DNA from: Opitutaceae bacterium EW11
GTDB taxonomy: Bacteria; Verrucomicrobiota; Verrucomicrobiia; Opitutales; Opitutaceae
Assembly: GCA_003054665.1 (NCBI GenBank)
Contig: QAYY01000013.1
Span: 1 to 64,000 of the forward strand
Reading direction: 5' to 3'
Length of the DNA: 64,000 bases
The stretch's first letter is position 1. Each line of letters opens with the position of its first letter. The translations under genes and the position numbers were made by a program. The notes under the pieces are model-generated. The model was given only the letters and a program-made list of their open reading frames with translations. It did no database searches and was not told the DNA's origin. Shown here piece after piece: positions 1-7,852 of the stretch.

Positions 1-214
1 TTCTGGCGCAGCGTTCACTGACGCTGCGAGCCGCTGCTGCGGCTCGCACCGTCAGTCCGTGGTGGGTGATATCCTTGATCATCTCCGCTCGACCGAGCGG
101 AGTAAGTCGTGCATTACCGTGCATGTTGTCCGTACGGGATGGTGGTAGGTTTGTTGATTAAGCACCCACAGGCATATCGGCCCTCCTTGTGCGGACAACG
201 TTTTGGACCATGAC
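1..214. other. left edge of cassette region, no confident gene
   Basis: Two rightward frames are open from the left edge, ending near 152 and 164, so the tail of a preceding cassette gene may be present, but neither is recognisable. Two strong inverted repeats are visible. The first has arms at 25-34 and 39-48 with a 4-base loop and extra pairing at 20-23/50-53. The second is a 9-bp palindrome at 83-91/94-102. They may be transcript folds or part of a recombination site. Confidence 0.3.
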
Positions 215-314
215 ACCTAACCAGTCGCTGGAGCCAACGCCCACAGCCGTCACGCCTCGTGCTGGCGCACGTGTCGCGCCGGCTGTAAGCGTGGCTCAGC
301 ATTAAACGTTCGGC
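215..314 (+). repeat. integron attC-like site 1
   Basis: The site is bounded by ACCTAAC (215-221) and GTTCGGC (308-314), with internal complementary segments as in 59-base elements. It is almost identical to the site at 849-948. The right core differs from the usual GTTRRRY by a C at its fourth base. A gene starts 10 bases downstream, as expected at a cassette boundary. Confidence 0.75.
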
Positions 315-323
315 GCAATCCAT

Positions 324-824
324 ATGAGCGTGAGGAACTTCCCTGGGGAGTTGATTCTCGAGCGATTCTGCGGCGTCGAGCGTTATCCGATTTGCCGCGC
401 ACGTTGGAATCTCTACTACGACGCAACCAGAGACACCATGAACCTTTGTATCCAGATGGATGCTGGCCGCGGCACCGCCTTACATGACGACACGGCGGAA
501 TTGGACGCGGAGCCATGGTGGGAGATCGATGTCGTTGCGAAGCAGCTCTCGCGCGAGTCTCTTGTGCCCGGTACTGTGTTCAATTTGCCCAATGGTTACG
601 AAGAATCGCAGGGTGGTCATATCACCGATTTCTACTATTGTGAGCACGAGAACACCGAAAAGAACCTGATCCGCGTGATTGAAAGCGATGGACAGCGATT
701 GCGATTTCGAGTCCTCGGAGATGTGACCGACGTGAGTATCTACGATGGCTCGAAGCCACGCACTATGCTCCATGCGGATGCGTGGTTCACCTTCGATTCA
801 TCGCTCAAACGCTCCATGACCTGA
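324..824 (+). CDS. cassette 1 hypothetical protein
   Basis: This 166-residue protein is not recognised. It is acidic and aromatic-rich, has no signal peptide or membrane segment, and looks like a soluble beta-rich protein. The start at 324 lies 10 bases after an attC-like core, and the next attC-like site begins 25 bases after the stop. The gene therefore fills one mobile cassette almost completely. I see no own promoter; cassette genes are normally read from an upstream integron promoter, which would lie left of the window. An immunity or toxin-related role would be a guess. Confidence 0.7.
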   Translation: MSVRNFPGELILERFCGVERYPICRARWNLYYDATRDTMNLCIQMDAGRGTALHDDTAELDAEPWWEIDVVAKQLSRESLVPGTVFNLPNGYEESQGGHITDFYYCEHENTEKNLIRVIESDGQRLRFRVLGDVTDVSIYDGSKPRTMLHADAWFTFDSSLKRSMT

Positions 825-848
825 TGTGACAGAATCACACCAAACTCG

Positions 849-948
849 GCCGAACCAGTCGCTGGAGCCAACGCCTACAGCCGTCACGCCACGTGCTGGC
901 GCACGAGTCGCGCCGGCTGTGAGCGTGGCTCATCATTAAACGTTCGGC
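849..948 (+). repeat. integron attC-like site 2
   Basis: Perfectly complementary outer cores GCCGAAC (849-855) and GTTCGGC (942-948) enclose about 86 bp with further inverted segments, including CAGCCG near the left and CGGCTG near the right. This is the clearest of the three sites and differs from site 1 at only a few positions. Confidence 0.85.
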
Positions 949-975
949 AAAGCAATCCCAAGAATCCATACAGCC

Positions 976-1689
976 ATGACAAGCGACAATTACAGCAAGG
1001 AAGAGATCCAGCGCGCATTCACCAATGCGCCTGCCCATGTTCAGGCGGCTTTATCCTCCGAAGAACTCCTACCGACATTCAAAGAGATCGGTCGCAAGCA
1101 TCAGTTGGACGAGAGTCAGGCGGCCACTCTCATTGATGAGTCCGTTTTGCTCGCGCTTGGACTCACTCCCAAAGCTCGATTTGCGAAGAATATTGAAGAT
1201 CGGCTTGGCGTCGACGTTTCCCAAGCGACTGCGTTGGCTGGAGAGGTTCTGCCTGCCATCTTGGAGGTGGTATTGACCGCGCCTCCGCTCACGCCGCCGC
1301 CTGGCGAGAATGCGATCCTCTACGAGGATCAGCGTTGTCGTGTCACCCGCTACACGCTTGAGATTGGTCCGACAACCTACCCGGTAGAGAAGATAGCGAG
1401 CATCATGACTCCCTTGCAGATGCCGTTCGAAATCTTGGGAGGCTTCTTGTTGAACGGCGTGTTAGCAGTGATCGGCCTTGGAATGATTCTTAGCCTTTCA
1501 CCTATCGTGATGGTGATCGGCCTCGTTCTCGGTGGAATTGGTGGCTTCAATGTCTATGGGCAGTTTCACCGGCCTTGGTGGATCAATGTCACACTCGTGC
1601 AGGGTGAAGAGCTGCGGATTCAGAGAGAGAAGAAGGCTGAGATTGATGCCATCTACGTTGCCTTGCGGCAAGCGCTCGACGAACAATAG
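976..1689 (+). CDS. cassette 2 membrane protein, DUF6232-like C-terminus
   Basis: A 237-residue protein. Residues 1-100 look helical and soluble. A short beta-rich segment follows, then two closely spaced hydrophobic helices at about 150-172 and 173-192, and a C-terminal part ending in an amphipathic helix. The arrangement of beta region, paired membrane helices and a short beta-alpha tail resembles DUF6232 proteins; this is recognition by eye. The stop falls 1 base before the next attC-like site. A bacterial inner-membrane location is expected. Confidence 0.7.
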   Translation: MTSDNYSKEEIQRAFTNAPAHVQAALSSEELLPTFKEIGRKHQLDESQAATLIDESVLLALGLTPKARFAKNIEDRLGVDVSQATALAGEVLPAILEVVLTAPPLTPPPGENAILYEDQRCRVTRYTLEIGPTTYPVEKIASIMTPLQMPFEILGGFLLNGVLAVIGLGMILSLSPIVMVIGLVLGGIGGFNVYGQFHRPWWINVTLVQGEELRIQREKKAEIDAIYVALRQALDEQ

Positions 1690-1690
1690 G

Positions 1691-1793
1691 GCCGAACCGG
1701 CCGCTACAGACAACCCCGATGACGCGCAGCGGATTTGAGAAGACTATCGTGTTCGGAGGTCCCCAGCGGGGTGTCTGAGCTTCATCGTTCGGC
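1691..1793 (+). repeat. integron attC-like site 3
   Basis: Cores GCCGAAC (1691-1697) and GTTCGGC (1787-1793) flank an inner inverted repeat, CAGACAACCCCG against CGGGGTGTCTG. The interior is unrelated to sites 1 and 2 while the cores are identical. This is the pattern expected of attC sites, which conserve cores and pairing rather than sequence. Confidence 0.8.
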
Positions 1794-1797
1794 ACGT

Positions 1798-2454
1798 ATG
1801 AAAATCGTCCGCGAAAAGCTCATCAAGTTCTACGATGAACGTGCCCATGATGCTGGGCGAGGCTCAGATGTATCGGCACTTACCGCGTTATGGGGGGAAG
1901 ATTTATTACTTGGCGTTCTCCAGCACTACTGGAGAAGCGAAGGCGCGGAGAGCGAGATTTTGTCGTATTCGTGCAGCACTGGAAATAGGAAAGGGCCGCG
2001 ATTGGATGGCTGGCTATTGAAGCGGTCGTGCGGCACAGAGTTTCTCTATCAAGTCGAAGTCAAAAACTGGGCGGCCTATTCGCTTGGCGAACGTCAGCTT
2101 GAATTTGCGGCATCGGAAGAAGAGCTTCGTCGATATTCCGAAGAGCAATGGAAGCATTACTTTGGAGGCGACACGATTCCGGCGCCATCGGTAGCAAAGG
2201 TCTTGGTCGAGATGAAAAAGCCAGACGGCTATGATGGCTGGCAGGTGACTCCACTCTTGTGCTTTTGGTTCTTCATCGCGGAGTCACTTGAGTCGTCGTA
2301 TAGTCGGCACCACTATCCGGACGGGCGAGCCGTGCATGTCTTCTCAGCGTCCGCCTATCTTAGGTCGATCAAGGAGGAGTTTATAGAGATTTCGATGCCC
2401 CGAGCAGAGCGCCGCTTGAAACTACTTTCGGACCTCATAGATAAAAATGCCTAA
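1798..2454 (+). CDS. cassette 3 PD-(D/E)XK-like nuclease candidate
   Basis: 218 residues from the ATG at 1798, four bases after the attC core. Longer upstream reading would run through the recombination site and is rejected. Near residues 78-102 a segment reads RLDGW, then about 14 residues, then QVEVKNW, matching the D...ExK spacing of PD-(D/E)XK nucleases. The rest is unrecognised. Likely a soluble DNA-cleaving or defence-related enzyme; its target is unknown. No attC follows, and transposase remnants begin at the stop codon. Confidence 0.65.
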   Translation: MKIVREKLIKFYDERAHDAGRGSDVSALTALWGEDLLLGVLQHYWRSEGAESEILSYSCSTGNRKGPRLDGWLLKRSCGTEFLYQVEVKNWAAYSLGERQLEFAASEEELRRYSEEQWKHYFGGDTIPAPSVAKVLVEMKKPDGYDGWQVTPLLCFWFFIAESLESSYSRHHYPDGRAVHVFSASAYLRSIKEEFIEISMPRAERRLKLLSDLIDKNA

Positions 2455-2570
2455 CTGTAGCGCCCCGAGACGTTGTTCTGGAAGTTAGGTATTCTGGAAG
2501 CGGGAGTTTGGTGGTTGAGGGAAGAGTGAGGTCGACGCGAGTTATATAGGTTTAGGTAGAGAGGGAGGTA
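2451..2570 (-). pseudogene. IS3/IS481-type transposase C-terminal fragment
   Basis: The minus-strand translation contains YNSRRPHSSLNHQTPASRI, the typical end of IS3/IS481 integrase-core transposases. Upstream coding similarity is lost within about 40 codons. It abuts the stop of the preceding cassette gene and probably replaced that cassette's attC site. Confidence 0.7.
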
Positions 2571-2803
2571 GGCTTCGCGATGTTGGTTGCAGCAGTAGGT
2601 ATGGGCGTAGAAGAACGTTGCGAATTTAGAGAACGCGATCGGAATAAAGATGGGCGTTCTTTTAGACGATATTGGAAAACTCACCGCAGCGATTAGGTCC
2701 AGCTCGGAGACTAGTGAAGTGCTTTCGAGACGCATGCTTTGGCTGACATTTATCCTTGTATTCGCTGCAATCGCGCAGGCGACAGCTGCGTATCTCCAGA
2801 TGA

Positions 2804-2986
2804 GAAAATGACAGACGCGGCTAACTGTTCGATTTGTTTGTATCCGTGGAACTCGGAGCCGTTGTCGGAAGTGATGGAGTGTACTTGGAGGCCGCCCGAC
2901 AGTGGCTTCTCCCAAATTGCGGTCACGTGTGAGCGAAAGTGCCGCGGGAAGGTGACGAGCCTTGAAATCTCAGCTTCTGCCAGTAT
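2804..2986 (-). pseudogene. IS30-type transposase fragment
   Basis: The minus-strand frame encodes a run including HSITSDNGSEFHGYKQIEQ, matching the DDE core of IS30 transposases around the second Asp. The expected YHSWERG segment does not follow; the frame degenerates after about 60 codons. Together with the neighbouring fragment this is a graveyard of at least two insertion events. Confidence 0.7.
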
Positions 2987-3037
2987 GGCTCGTAGAAGCG
3001 AACACGCATGAGCCCTGGGCGTTCGCAGGGCGCACGT

Positions 3038-4108
3038 ATGAAAGAAGACACACTGACGGAGATGCTGGCTGCTCAACTCGCTCGTCCGGCAATCAACGAG
3101 CTATTCCTTCGCTTTCTCTTTGAGGACAGAATTCCGCCGGAGCTCAGGGCGTGCGGGACCTTTGAGGTTCACACGCAGTACCGATTTTCTGAGTCAAGTC
3201 GGCAATCTGTTCGCGTAGGTTCGCGCGGCCGACTAGATCTCCTCATCGTCGGGGTGTGTGGCGATGCAATGTACGCAGTGGCCGTGGAGCACAAAGTATG
3301 GGATGAAGAGAAACCGTCCCGGCTTCAGAACTACCGACTGCTCCTGAACGGTGAGCCTTTCACCAGGTCGTGGCTACTCGAAATAGTGCGTGAGAAAGAC
3401 TATGAAATCGATTCTCAGGGACATGTAGTTCGGGTGCACCTGTGGAGAGACCTGTTCTGTTTCTTTCAGGAAGAGCTCTTGAGGCTTTCGGCAGCTGACC
3501 GAGGCGCATGCCTCGCCATTTGTTCAGCAATTAAGGCTGCTGGGGGGCTTGAGGAGGGGCGGATTGCACGAGGGCGCAGGCTTTCTGTTAGTTTGAGCGC
3601 TGAATCGTGCCTTGACTCCTTGCTTTGTCACCTAGGCAACATAGAGGTTCAAAAGGTGCGGGACAAAGGCCTCTCGGTTCACATTAGAGCTGGACTACAC
3701 AGTTGGTCGACGAGGCACCAGGGGCACTGGCACCAGCGACTCTGGATTTTTGTGAAGGAGCCGAAGCACGGTGTGTTTGGGTTCCAGATGCAATTGGTCT
3801 TTCATAACGCCAACTTCACCGATTTTCGTTTCGCTGCCGAACGGCTACCGGTGTGGGCTCCTGCCTTCGTAAGCGCGGGTCTCGAGATCTTCCGCGGCCC
3901 GGATAGGGGGTGGGATGGTACTAAGCGGGTGAGGGTGGCAGCGCCGTTTACCATCCTCAGTCGGACGAATTATTGCTATGCGGAAGAGCCTTACGAGCTA
4001 GCAATGGCTTCCACAAGCACCGAAGGTGGGATCGACGGTCTCGCTGAGTCCGGCAGCATCCGGGCCCTGAGGTACCTCGAACTGTTCGACGCAGTGTACG
4101 CCGTATAG
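3038..4108 (+). CDS. PD-(D/E)XK nuclease family protein (probable former cassette)
   Basis: 356 residues from the ATG at 3038. Around residues 60-95 the protein reads RLDLLIV, 10 residues, then VAVEHKVWDEE and a helix with QNY, the D...ExK signature of PD-(D/E)XK nucleases seen in many defence-associated proteins. The C-terminal 200 residues are unrecognised. The start context GCGCACGTATGAAA nearly repeats that of the preceding cassette gene (GGCACGTATGAAA), and GTTCG lies just upstream, suggesting this was also an integron cassette with a damaged boundary. The upstream alternative start at 3008 would run through that boundary. Confidence 0.7.
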   Translation: MKEDTLTEMLAAQLARPAINELFLRFLFEDRIPPELRACGTFEVHTQYRFSESSRQSVRVGSRGRLDLLIVGVCGDAMYAVAVEHKVWDEEKPSRLQNYRLLLNGEPFTRSWLLEIVREKDYEIDSQGHVVRVHLWRDLFCFFQEELLRLSAADRGACLAICSAIKAAGGLEEGRIARGRRLSVSLSAESCLDSLLCHLGNIEVQKVRDKGLSVHIRAGLHSWSTRHQGHWHQRLWIFVKEPKHGVFGFQMQLVFHNANFTDFRFAAERLPVWAPAFVSAGLEIFRGPDRGWDGTKRVRVAAPFTILSRTNYCYAEEPYELAMASTSTEGGIDGLAESGSIRALRYLELFDAVYAV

Positions 4109-4367
4109 TTGGTACCGCGCGCCGGATCTAGTGCTTAGGTATTGCTTATCGCGGCGCTTTGCAGCGCAGGTGAGCCTTCAATGCGGAAAACACGAAAGAA
4201 CGAGAAGAGGCACGCATCGACAGCCTCATCATTACGAGGCTTCGGGGGCTTTCTGTCCCAAAGAATGGCGTGAAAGTGGAGGTTTGCCAGGACGGAGAAA
4301 TGAAGACGCAAAATTGCTGGTGTAGTTGCATGCAAACAGAGAGCAGTATGTTTGCACCGCTGAGCTT
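4109..4367. other. intergenic, possible gene remnant
   Basis: No canonical gene is visible. A rightward frame open from 4174 to 4371 reads like a natural charged protein but has no usable start codon, so it may be the 3' remnant of a lost gene. There is no attC-like core here, so the cassette array seems to end before this point. Confidence 0.3.
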
Positions 4368-5102
4368 TTAGATGGTGATAACTGAGGTATCAGATCCATG
4401 CAGCAACAGTGCTACGTGAACTCCCTCAGTAGACGATGTGTCGATACACCAATTGCAGGATGAGTCTCCGACACGCAGACGCACGTGAGGTGAGTGACCA
4501 AACGCCGCCGGGGTATGTCCGAATACCTGGTTCAATCCTGGGATGGGCACAAACTCCTCATCGAAATCACACCACAGAAGCCCTCCCGCGTTTGTGTCGC
4601 CACCGCGCGAACGACCTCGCGCCAAGATCCAATGAGGCTCTTTACGAGTCAATTTTGTCCAGGCGACCTTTGATCCGCACTCGAGCCAGCTGCATAGCGG
4701 AGCCGTGGCTTCAAGCAGGGAGGGGGCGTGATGCTGACTCAGACCAGCATGCGAAAAGAGCCAACCGTTAGTCGCGTGCCAAAGCGACAGTGTGCTCCAC
4801 TCCTGGCTGTTTAGGATCCAACGCACGGTCGCCGCATTGTCCCCGCGGAAACCCGTGCACGGCGCGACGCATGGGAACGCATAAGGCAAATCGTGATTAC
4901 CCCAGAGGTGCACCCGCCGTGGCATGTGGAGACCCGCCTTGAGCCATTCCGCGGTGCGCCCGACTTCAGCAGCAATGGAGTCCCGGCCATCGAAGTAGTC
5001 TCCTAAGAAAACCGACAAATCGGGTTTCAGATCGTCAATTGCTTCTTCGATAGCCTCGATGTTCCTGGCTTGGTGGATATCGCCAACAGCGAAGATGCGC
5101 AT
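4368..5102 (-). CDS. calcineurin-like metallophosphoesterase
   Basis: 244 residues with the metallophosphatase motifs in order: GDIH near residue 7, GDYFDG near 34, GNHD near 68, SHAGL near 117 and GHT near 196. These bind two metal ions and hydrolyse phosphoesters; the length suits small protein/nucleotide phosphatases of the PP2A-like superfamily. No signal peptide, so cytosolic. It is read leftward just downstream of the tyrosine recombinase gene (24-bp gap) and may share its transcript. The natural substrate cannot be told from sequence. Confidence 0.85.
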   Translation of the reverse strand: MRIFAVGDIHQARNIEAIEEAIDDLKPDLSVFLGDYFDGRDSIAAEVGRTAEWLKAGLHMPRRVHLWGNHDLPYAFPCVAPCTGFRGDNAATVRWILNSQEWSTLSLWHATNGWLFSHAGLSQHHAPSLLEATAPLCSWLECGSKVAWTKLTRKEPHWILARGRSRGGDTNAGGLLWCDFDEEFVPIPGLNQVFGHTPAAFGHSPHVRLRVGDSSCNWCIDTSSTEGVHVALLLHGSDTSVITI

Positions 5103-5126
5103 TGTAGGCCGGGGTTTGTGAATACC

Positions 5127-6074
5127 TCAGTAGCTCACTGCGAAACCAGGCGACTCCTCTGGTTTTGTCTGGCGACGATCATAGAGCCGGGTGGTGTGAA
5201 TGTTAACGTGCCCGAGCCATTCCTGCACTTTCGCGAGATCAGCGCCGTTCTCCAGGGCGCACGTCGCGGCCGTGGCTCGGAGGCTGTGGACACAAAGACC
5301 TTTAAACTTAACACCGGCTGCTTCGGCGTGCCCAGTAACAATGTAGTAGATGGTGTCTCTGCTTAAGTGGGCACACCTGCCCCTCGTTGCACGAAACAGC
5401 GGTGCCTCTGGATTGGTGCCATGGCCGGACGCATCGAGGTATTCACGAATCAGACGCAGCGGCTTCGGCGGCATCGGCAAAACGCGCACCTTGGACCCTT
5501 TTCCAAAGACGCGAAGATGGTCGATTCCGCGATCCTGGACCAAGTCGCCTGCTTTGAGCTGCGACAACTCCGAACAGCGCAAGGCTAGGAATAGAAACGT
5601 CGCAAGGAGCGCTCGATCGCGCTTCCCTAGAAGGGTCTCCGCAGAGGGCGCCTCGAGAAGCCGGTGCGCTTGACTGTCACTCAAAGCGGGAGTCTTGCCG
5701 TGGGAACATGTATCCCTCGGACGTTTCACGCCGGGCACAGGGTTCGTCTGGATCGAATTTCGCTCGCAGAGGTAGTTGAACAAAGATGCCAGCGCGGACA
5801 TTTTCCGACGAATAGTCGCGGGTGAGTTGCCGGCCATGGAATCGCGCCAGGCAATCACGTGCGGCCTCGTTACGAGTTTCCAGTCGTCGCTACTCTGGAT
5901 GCCCAGAAATGCGACGAACTCCGCAATATCACGGCGGTAGGCTTCACGTGTGTTTTCATTCGTGAAGTTGCCCAGCCACTCCACTTCTGGCGGGCACTCC
6001 CGCAGTCTCTGGAACGCGTCTGAGGTGAGAAGCGCACGTCCCCGCAATGCGATCTCCGAGCGGCTTTCGTCCAT
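5127..6074 (-). CDS. tyrosine recombinase, XerC/D-like
   Basis: 315 residues: an N-terminal SAM-like DNA-binding domain (about 30-115) and a catalytic domain with R166 (LALRCSEL), K near 193, H263 and R266 (HSLR), H289 (LGH) and nucleophile Y298. It lacks the extra segment of IntI integrases, so it is not the integrase of the cassette array at 1-4 kb. The start at 6074 faces the KfrA-like gene across a 195-bp region holding a Xer-like inverted repeat. A dimer-resolution or integration role is likely. The Arg motif is LALR rather than the usual TGLR. Confidence 0.88.
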   Translation of the reverse strand: MDESRSEIALRGRALLTSDAFQRLRECPPEVEWLGNFTNENTREAYRRDIAEFVAFLGIQSSDDWKLVTRPHVIAWRDSMAGNSPATIRRKMSALASLFNYLCERNSIQTNPVPGVKRPRDTCSHGKTPALSDSQAHRLLEAPSAETLLGKRDRALLATFLFLALRCSELSQLKAGDLVQDRGIDHLRVFGKGSKVRVLPMPPKPLRLIREYLDASGHGTNPEAPLFRATRGRCAHLSRDTIYYIVTGHAEAAGVKFKGLCVHSLRATAATCALENGADLAKVQEWLGHVNIHTTRLYDRRQTKPEESPGFAVSY

Positions 6075-6167
6075 ATCCCAGCTACTGAGGTGGTATATTC
6101 ATTTTCCAGCTTAAAAAGCATTATGTTGGGAAAATACAAAAACCCATTTGGGCGGTACCAATGATAC

Positions 6168-6199
6168 GTATGATATACGATACAACGTATATGATACGA
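6168..6199. repeat. Xer/dif-like inverted repeat or KfrA operator
   Basis: Arms CGTATGATATACG (6168-6180) and CGTATATGATACG (6187-6199) are complementary at 12 of 13 positions and separated by a 6-bp centre, ATACAA. Two arms around a 6-bp centre is the geometry of XerC/XerD core sites. Extra GATACG half-repeats nearby also fit an operator for the KfrA-like protein. It lies between the divergent genes for both candidate binders. Confidence 0.6.
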
Positions 6200-6269
6200 A
6201 TTACGTGTTTTCGGGTGGCCTCGCGTTTTTCCTGCCGCTGGAAACGCAGCGTCGCGATATACTTGGTCC

Positions 6270-7214
6270 ATGGGCAAACCGAGACTCATCACAAAAGAAG
6301 CCGTACGAAAAGCGATGGACGCTCTTGTAGCGGCTGGTCAGAGCACTTCCGCCGCAAATATCCTGGGGCGCACTGGAAGGGGTAGCCAAACGACGATCAT
6401 CCGGCTGCGAGATGAAGTTCTCGCTGAAGCAGGTGTTTCGACGCAGAACGCCGAGCCCGAAGAATTCACCGACTTGGCTAAACAGCTATGGCAAACTGCT
6501 GCGGCTGCACAGGCAGCTCGCTACGATCCGAAACTACAAGAGCTCCAAGAGTCCCTTGCGGCAGCTGACAAACAGGCCGAGTCGCTGATTGTGAATCTCG
6601 AAAGCAGCGAGGAGAAGTGTCAGGCAGTCGAAACCGCCCGTAACAAGTTGCTTGAGGATTTAACTGCTGCACGCGCAGAGGCAGACCAATCGGCGAAACG
6701 AGCTGCGCAGGTCGGGGAAAAATTGCTTGGTCTGCAGGAGGCCACTTCAAAGGAAATCGCATCACTGCGAGATAAACTTGATGCAGTTCGTTTCGAGGCG
6801 CAGGAGCGCGAGCTCGGCCTCCGCGCTGAGCTTGGAAGGCGTGATGAATTGCTCCACTCGCGCGACCTTGAGATCGCCAAGCAATGCGCCGCCCTCGAGG
6901 CTACTCAAAAGCAGGCTGATGAGCTTTCCCGACGTTTGGTAGCAGCTGAATCAGATCGGGACGCCGCTCGTGCAGAAGCCCGGGAATTATCGCGGTCCCT
7001 CTCAGCTGCGACCGATGCAGCCACGGCTGCCACGAAGCGCCACGAAGAGGCGATGGCGAAAGCCTCTTCGGATGCTTCGGCTGTACACGAGCAACTTGCT
7101 GCGGCGAACAAGGAACTTCGAAGACTCGATCGAGAGAATGCCGCTTTGACGGCCCAGCTCGAGCAGCTTCGGGCAGAGAATGCAGCGCTCAAAAGCAGCA
7201 AGAAAGCATCATGA
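6270..7214 (+). CDS. kfrA: KfrA-like DNA-binding coiled-coil protein
   Basis: 314 residues. The first ~60 form a KfrA_N-type DNA-binding domain (AVRKAMDALVAAGQS, then GRGSQTTIIRLRDE). From about residue 85 to the end the protein is an almost unbroken Ala/Glu/Arg-rich coiled coil. Plasmid KfrA proteins bind their own promoter and support stable inheritance. The repeats at 6160-6205 upstream are candidate binding sites. The next gene overlaps by 4 bases (ATGA), so the two are translationally coupled. Confidence 0.85.
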   Translation: MGKPRLITKEAVRKAMDALVAAGQSTSAANILGRTGRGSQTTIIRLRDEVLAEAGVSTQNAEPEEFTDLAKQLWQTAAAAQAARYDPKLQELQESLAAADKQAESLIVNLESSEEKCQAVETARNKLLEDLTAARAEADQSAKRAAQVGEKLLGLQEATSKEIASLRDKLDAVRFEAQERELGLRAELGRRDELLHSRDLEIAKQCAALEATQKQADELSRRLVAAESDRDAARAEARELSRSLSAATDAATAATKRHEEAMAKASSDASAVHEQLAAANKELRRLDRENAALTAQLEQLRAENAALKSSKKAS

Positions 7215-7771
7215 TCTGGGTCGATCTCGACCACACTCTCATTTACGTCTGGGAGCCACTTATCAGCACGCCGTTCATGAGCGCGATTTTCGGACGCCCC
7301 ATGGACCTTGAGCCGCCGCCGCTGCTGCTCCCCAGATTTAAACGCATCGATGTCGCTGGTCTAGGTGTTGGCCATGCGTGCGCCAGAAGAAGTGCACGTA
7401 AGTTCCTCGAGGCGCTCCGAGTGCTGGGCGAGACACGCATGCTAACTTCGGCGACGCGGCAGTACGCAGAAGCGATGAACGAAATCTTCGAACTCGGTTT
7501 TTCGGAGGATCAGATCGTCGCCCGCGAAAATCTTGCTGACGCCACCAAACTTAAAGTTGATCCGAAAGGCGTGCTGATCGATGACGCATCGCTAGATCCG
7601 ATCGGGCGAAACTACAGCCGAGGCACTAAGCTGCGTTACCTCGGGATTAGCGAGCGTCGCGTCGTTGAGGTGGCACACTTCAGGGGAGAAGTTGATGATC
7701 CTTTTGATCGGCAATGGCCCGCGCATCTGAAGCGCGTTCGAGTGCTTCTGAAGGGGCGTCGAGCGACGTAA
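7211..7771 (+). CDS. HAD-family phosphatase (FCP1/NLI-like)
   Basis: 186 residues beginning MIWVDLDHTL, the DxDxT motif at residues 5-9 with the nucleophilic Asp. A LTSAT motif near 78 and a LIDD motif near 123 supply the other HAD catalytic elements. The layout resembles small CTD-phosphatase-like (NIF) HAD proteins. No signal peptide, so cytosolic. It overlaps the KfrA-like gene by 4 bases, indicating a joint operon. The substrate is unknown. Confidence 0.78.
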   Translation: MIWVDLDHTLIYVWEPLISTPFMSAIFGRPMDLEPPPLLLPRFKRIDVAGLGVGHACARRSARKFLEALRVLGETRMLTSATRQYAEAMNEIFELGFSEDQIVARENLADATKLKVDPKGVLIDDASLDPIGRNYSRGTKLRYLGISERRVVEVAHFRGEVDDPFDRQWPAHLKRVRVLLKGRRAT

Positions 7772-7785
7772 TTCGGACATCCGAA
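7772..7785. repeat. palindrome TTCGGACATCCGAA, copy 1
   Basis: Arms TTCGGA and TCCGAA around CA, here extended to 8-bp arms (AATTCGGA/TCCGAATT), immediately after the HAD gene stop. The same 14-mer followed by (T/C)TCAC recurs at 12889, and the 14-mer alone recurs at 30979. Confidence 0.7.
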
Positions 7786-7852
7786 TTCACAACGAGGGGT
7801 CCTGTTTTCGAACTGACACGCGGTGTCAGACTGCCAAGATTCCCACCGGCGG

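Noticed and set aside
2998-3026. GCGAAC...GTTCGC as a fourth attC site
   Set aside because: Only about 17 bases separate the arms and the cores do not match the other three; at most a damaged boundary.
5127-6074. Tyrosine recombinase as the integron integrase
   Set aside because: The IntI-specific extra segment is absent and no attI-like core lies nearby; the protein fits XerC/D better.
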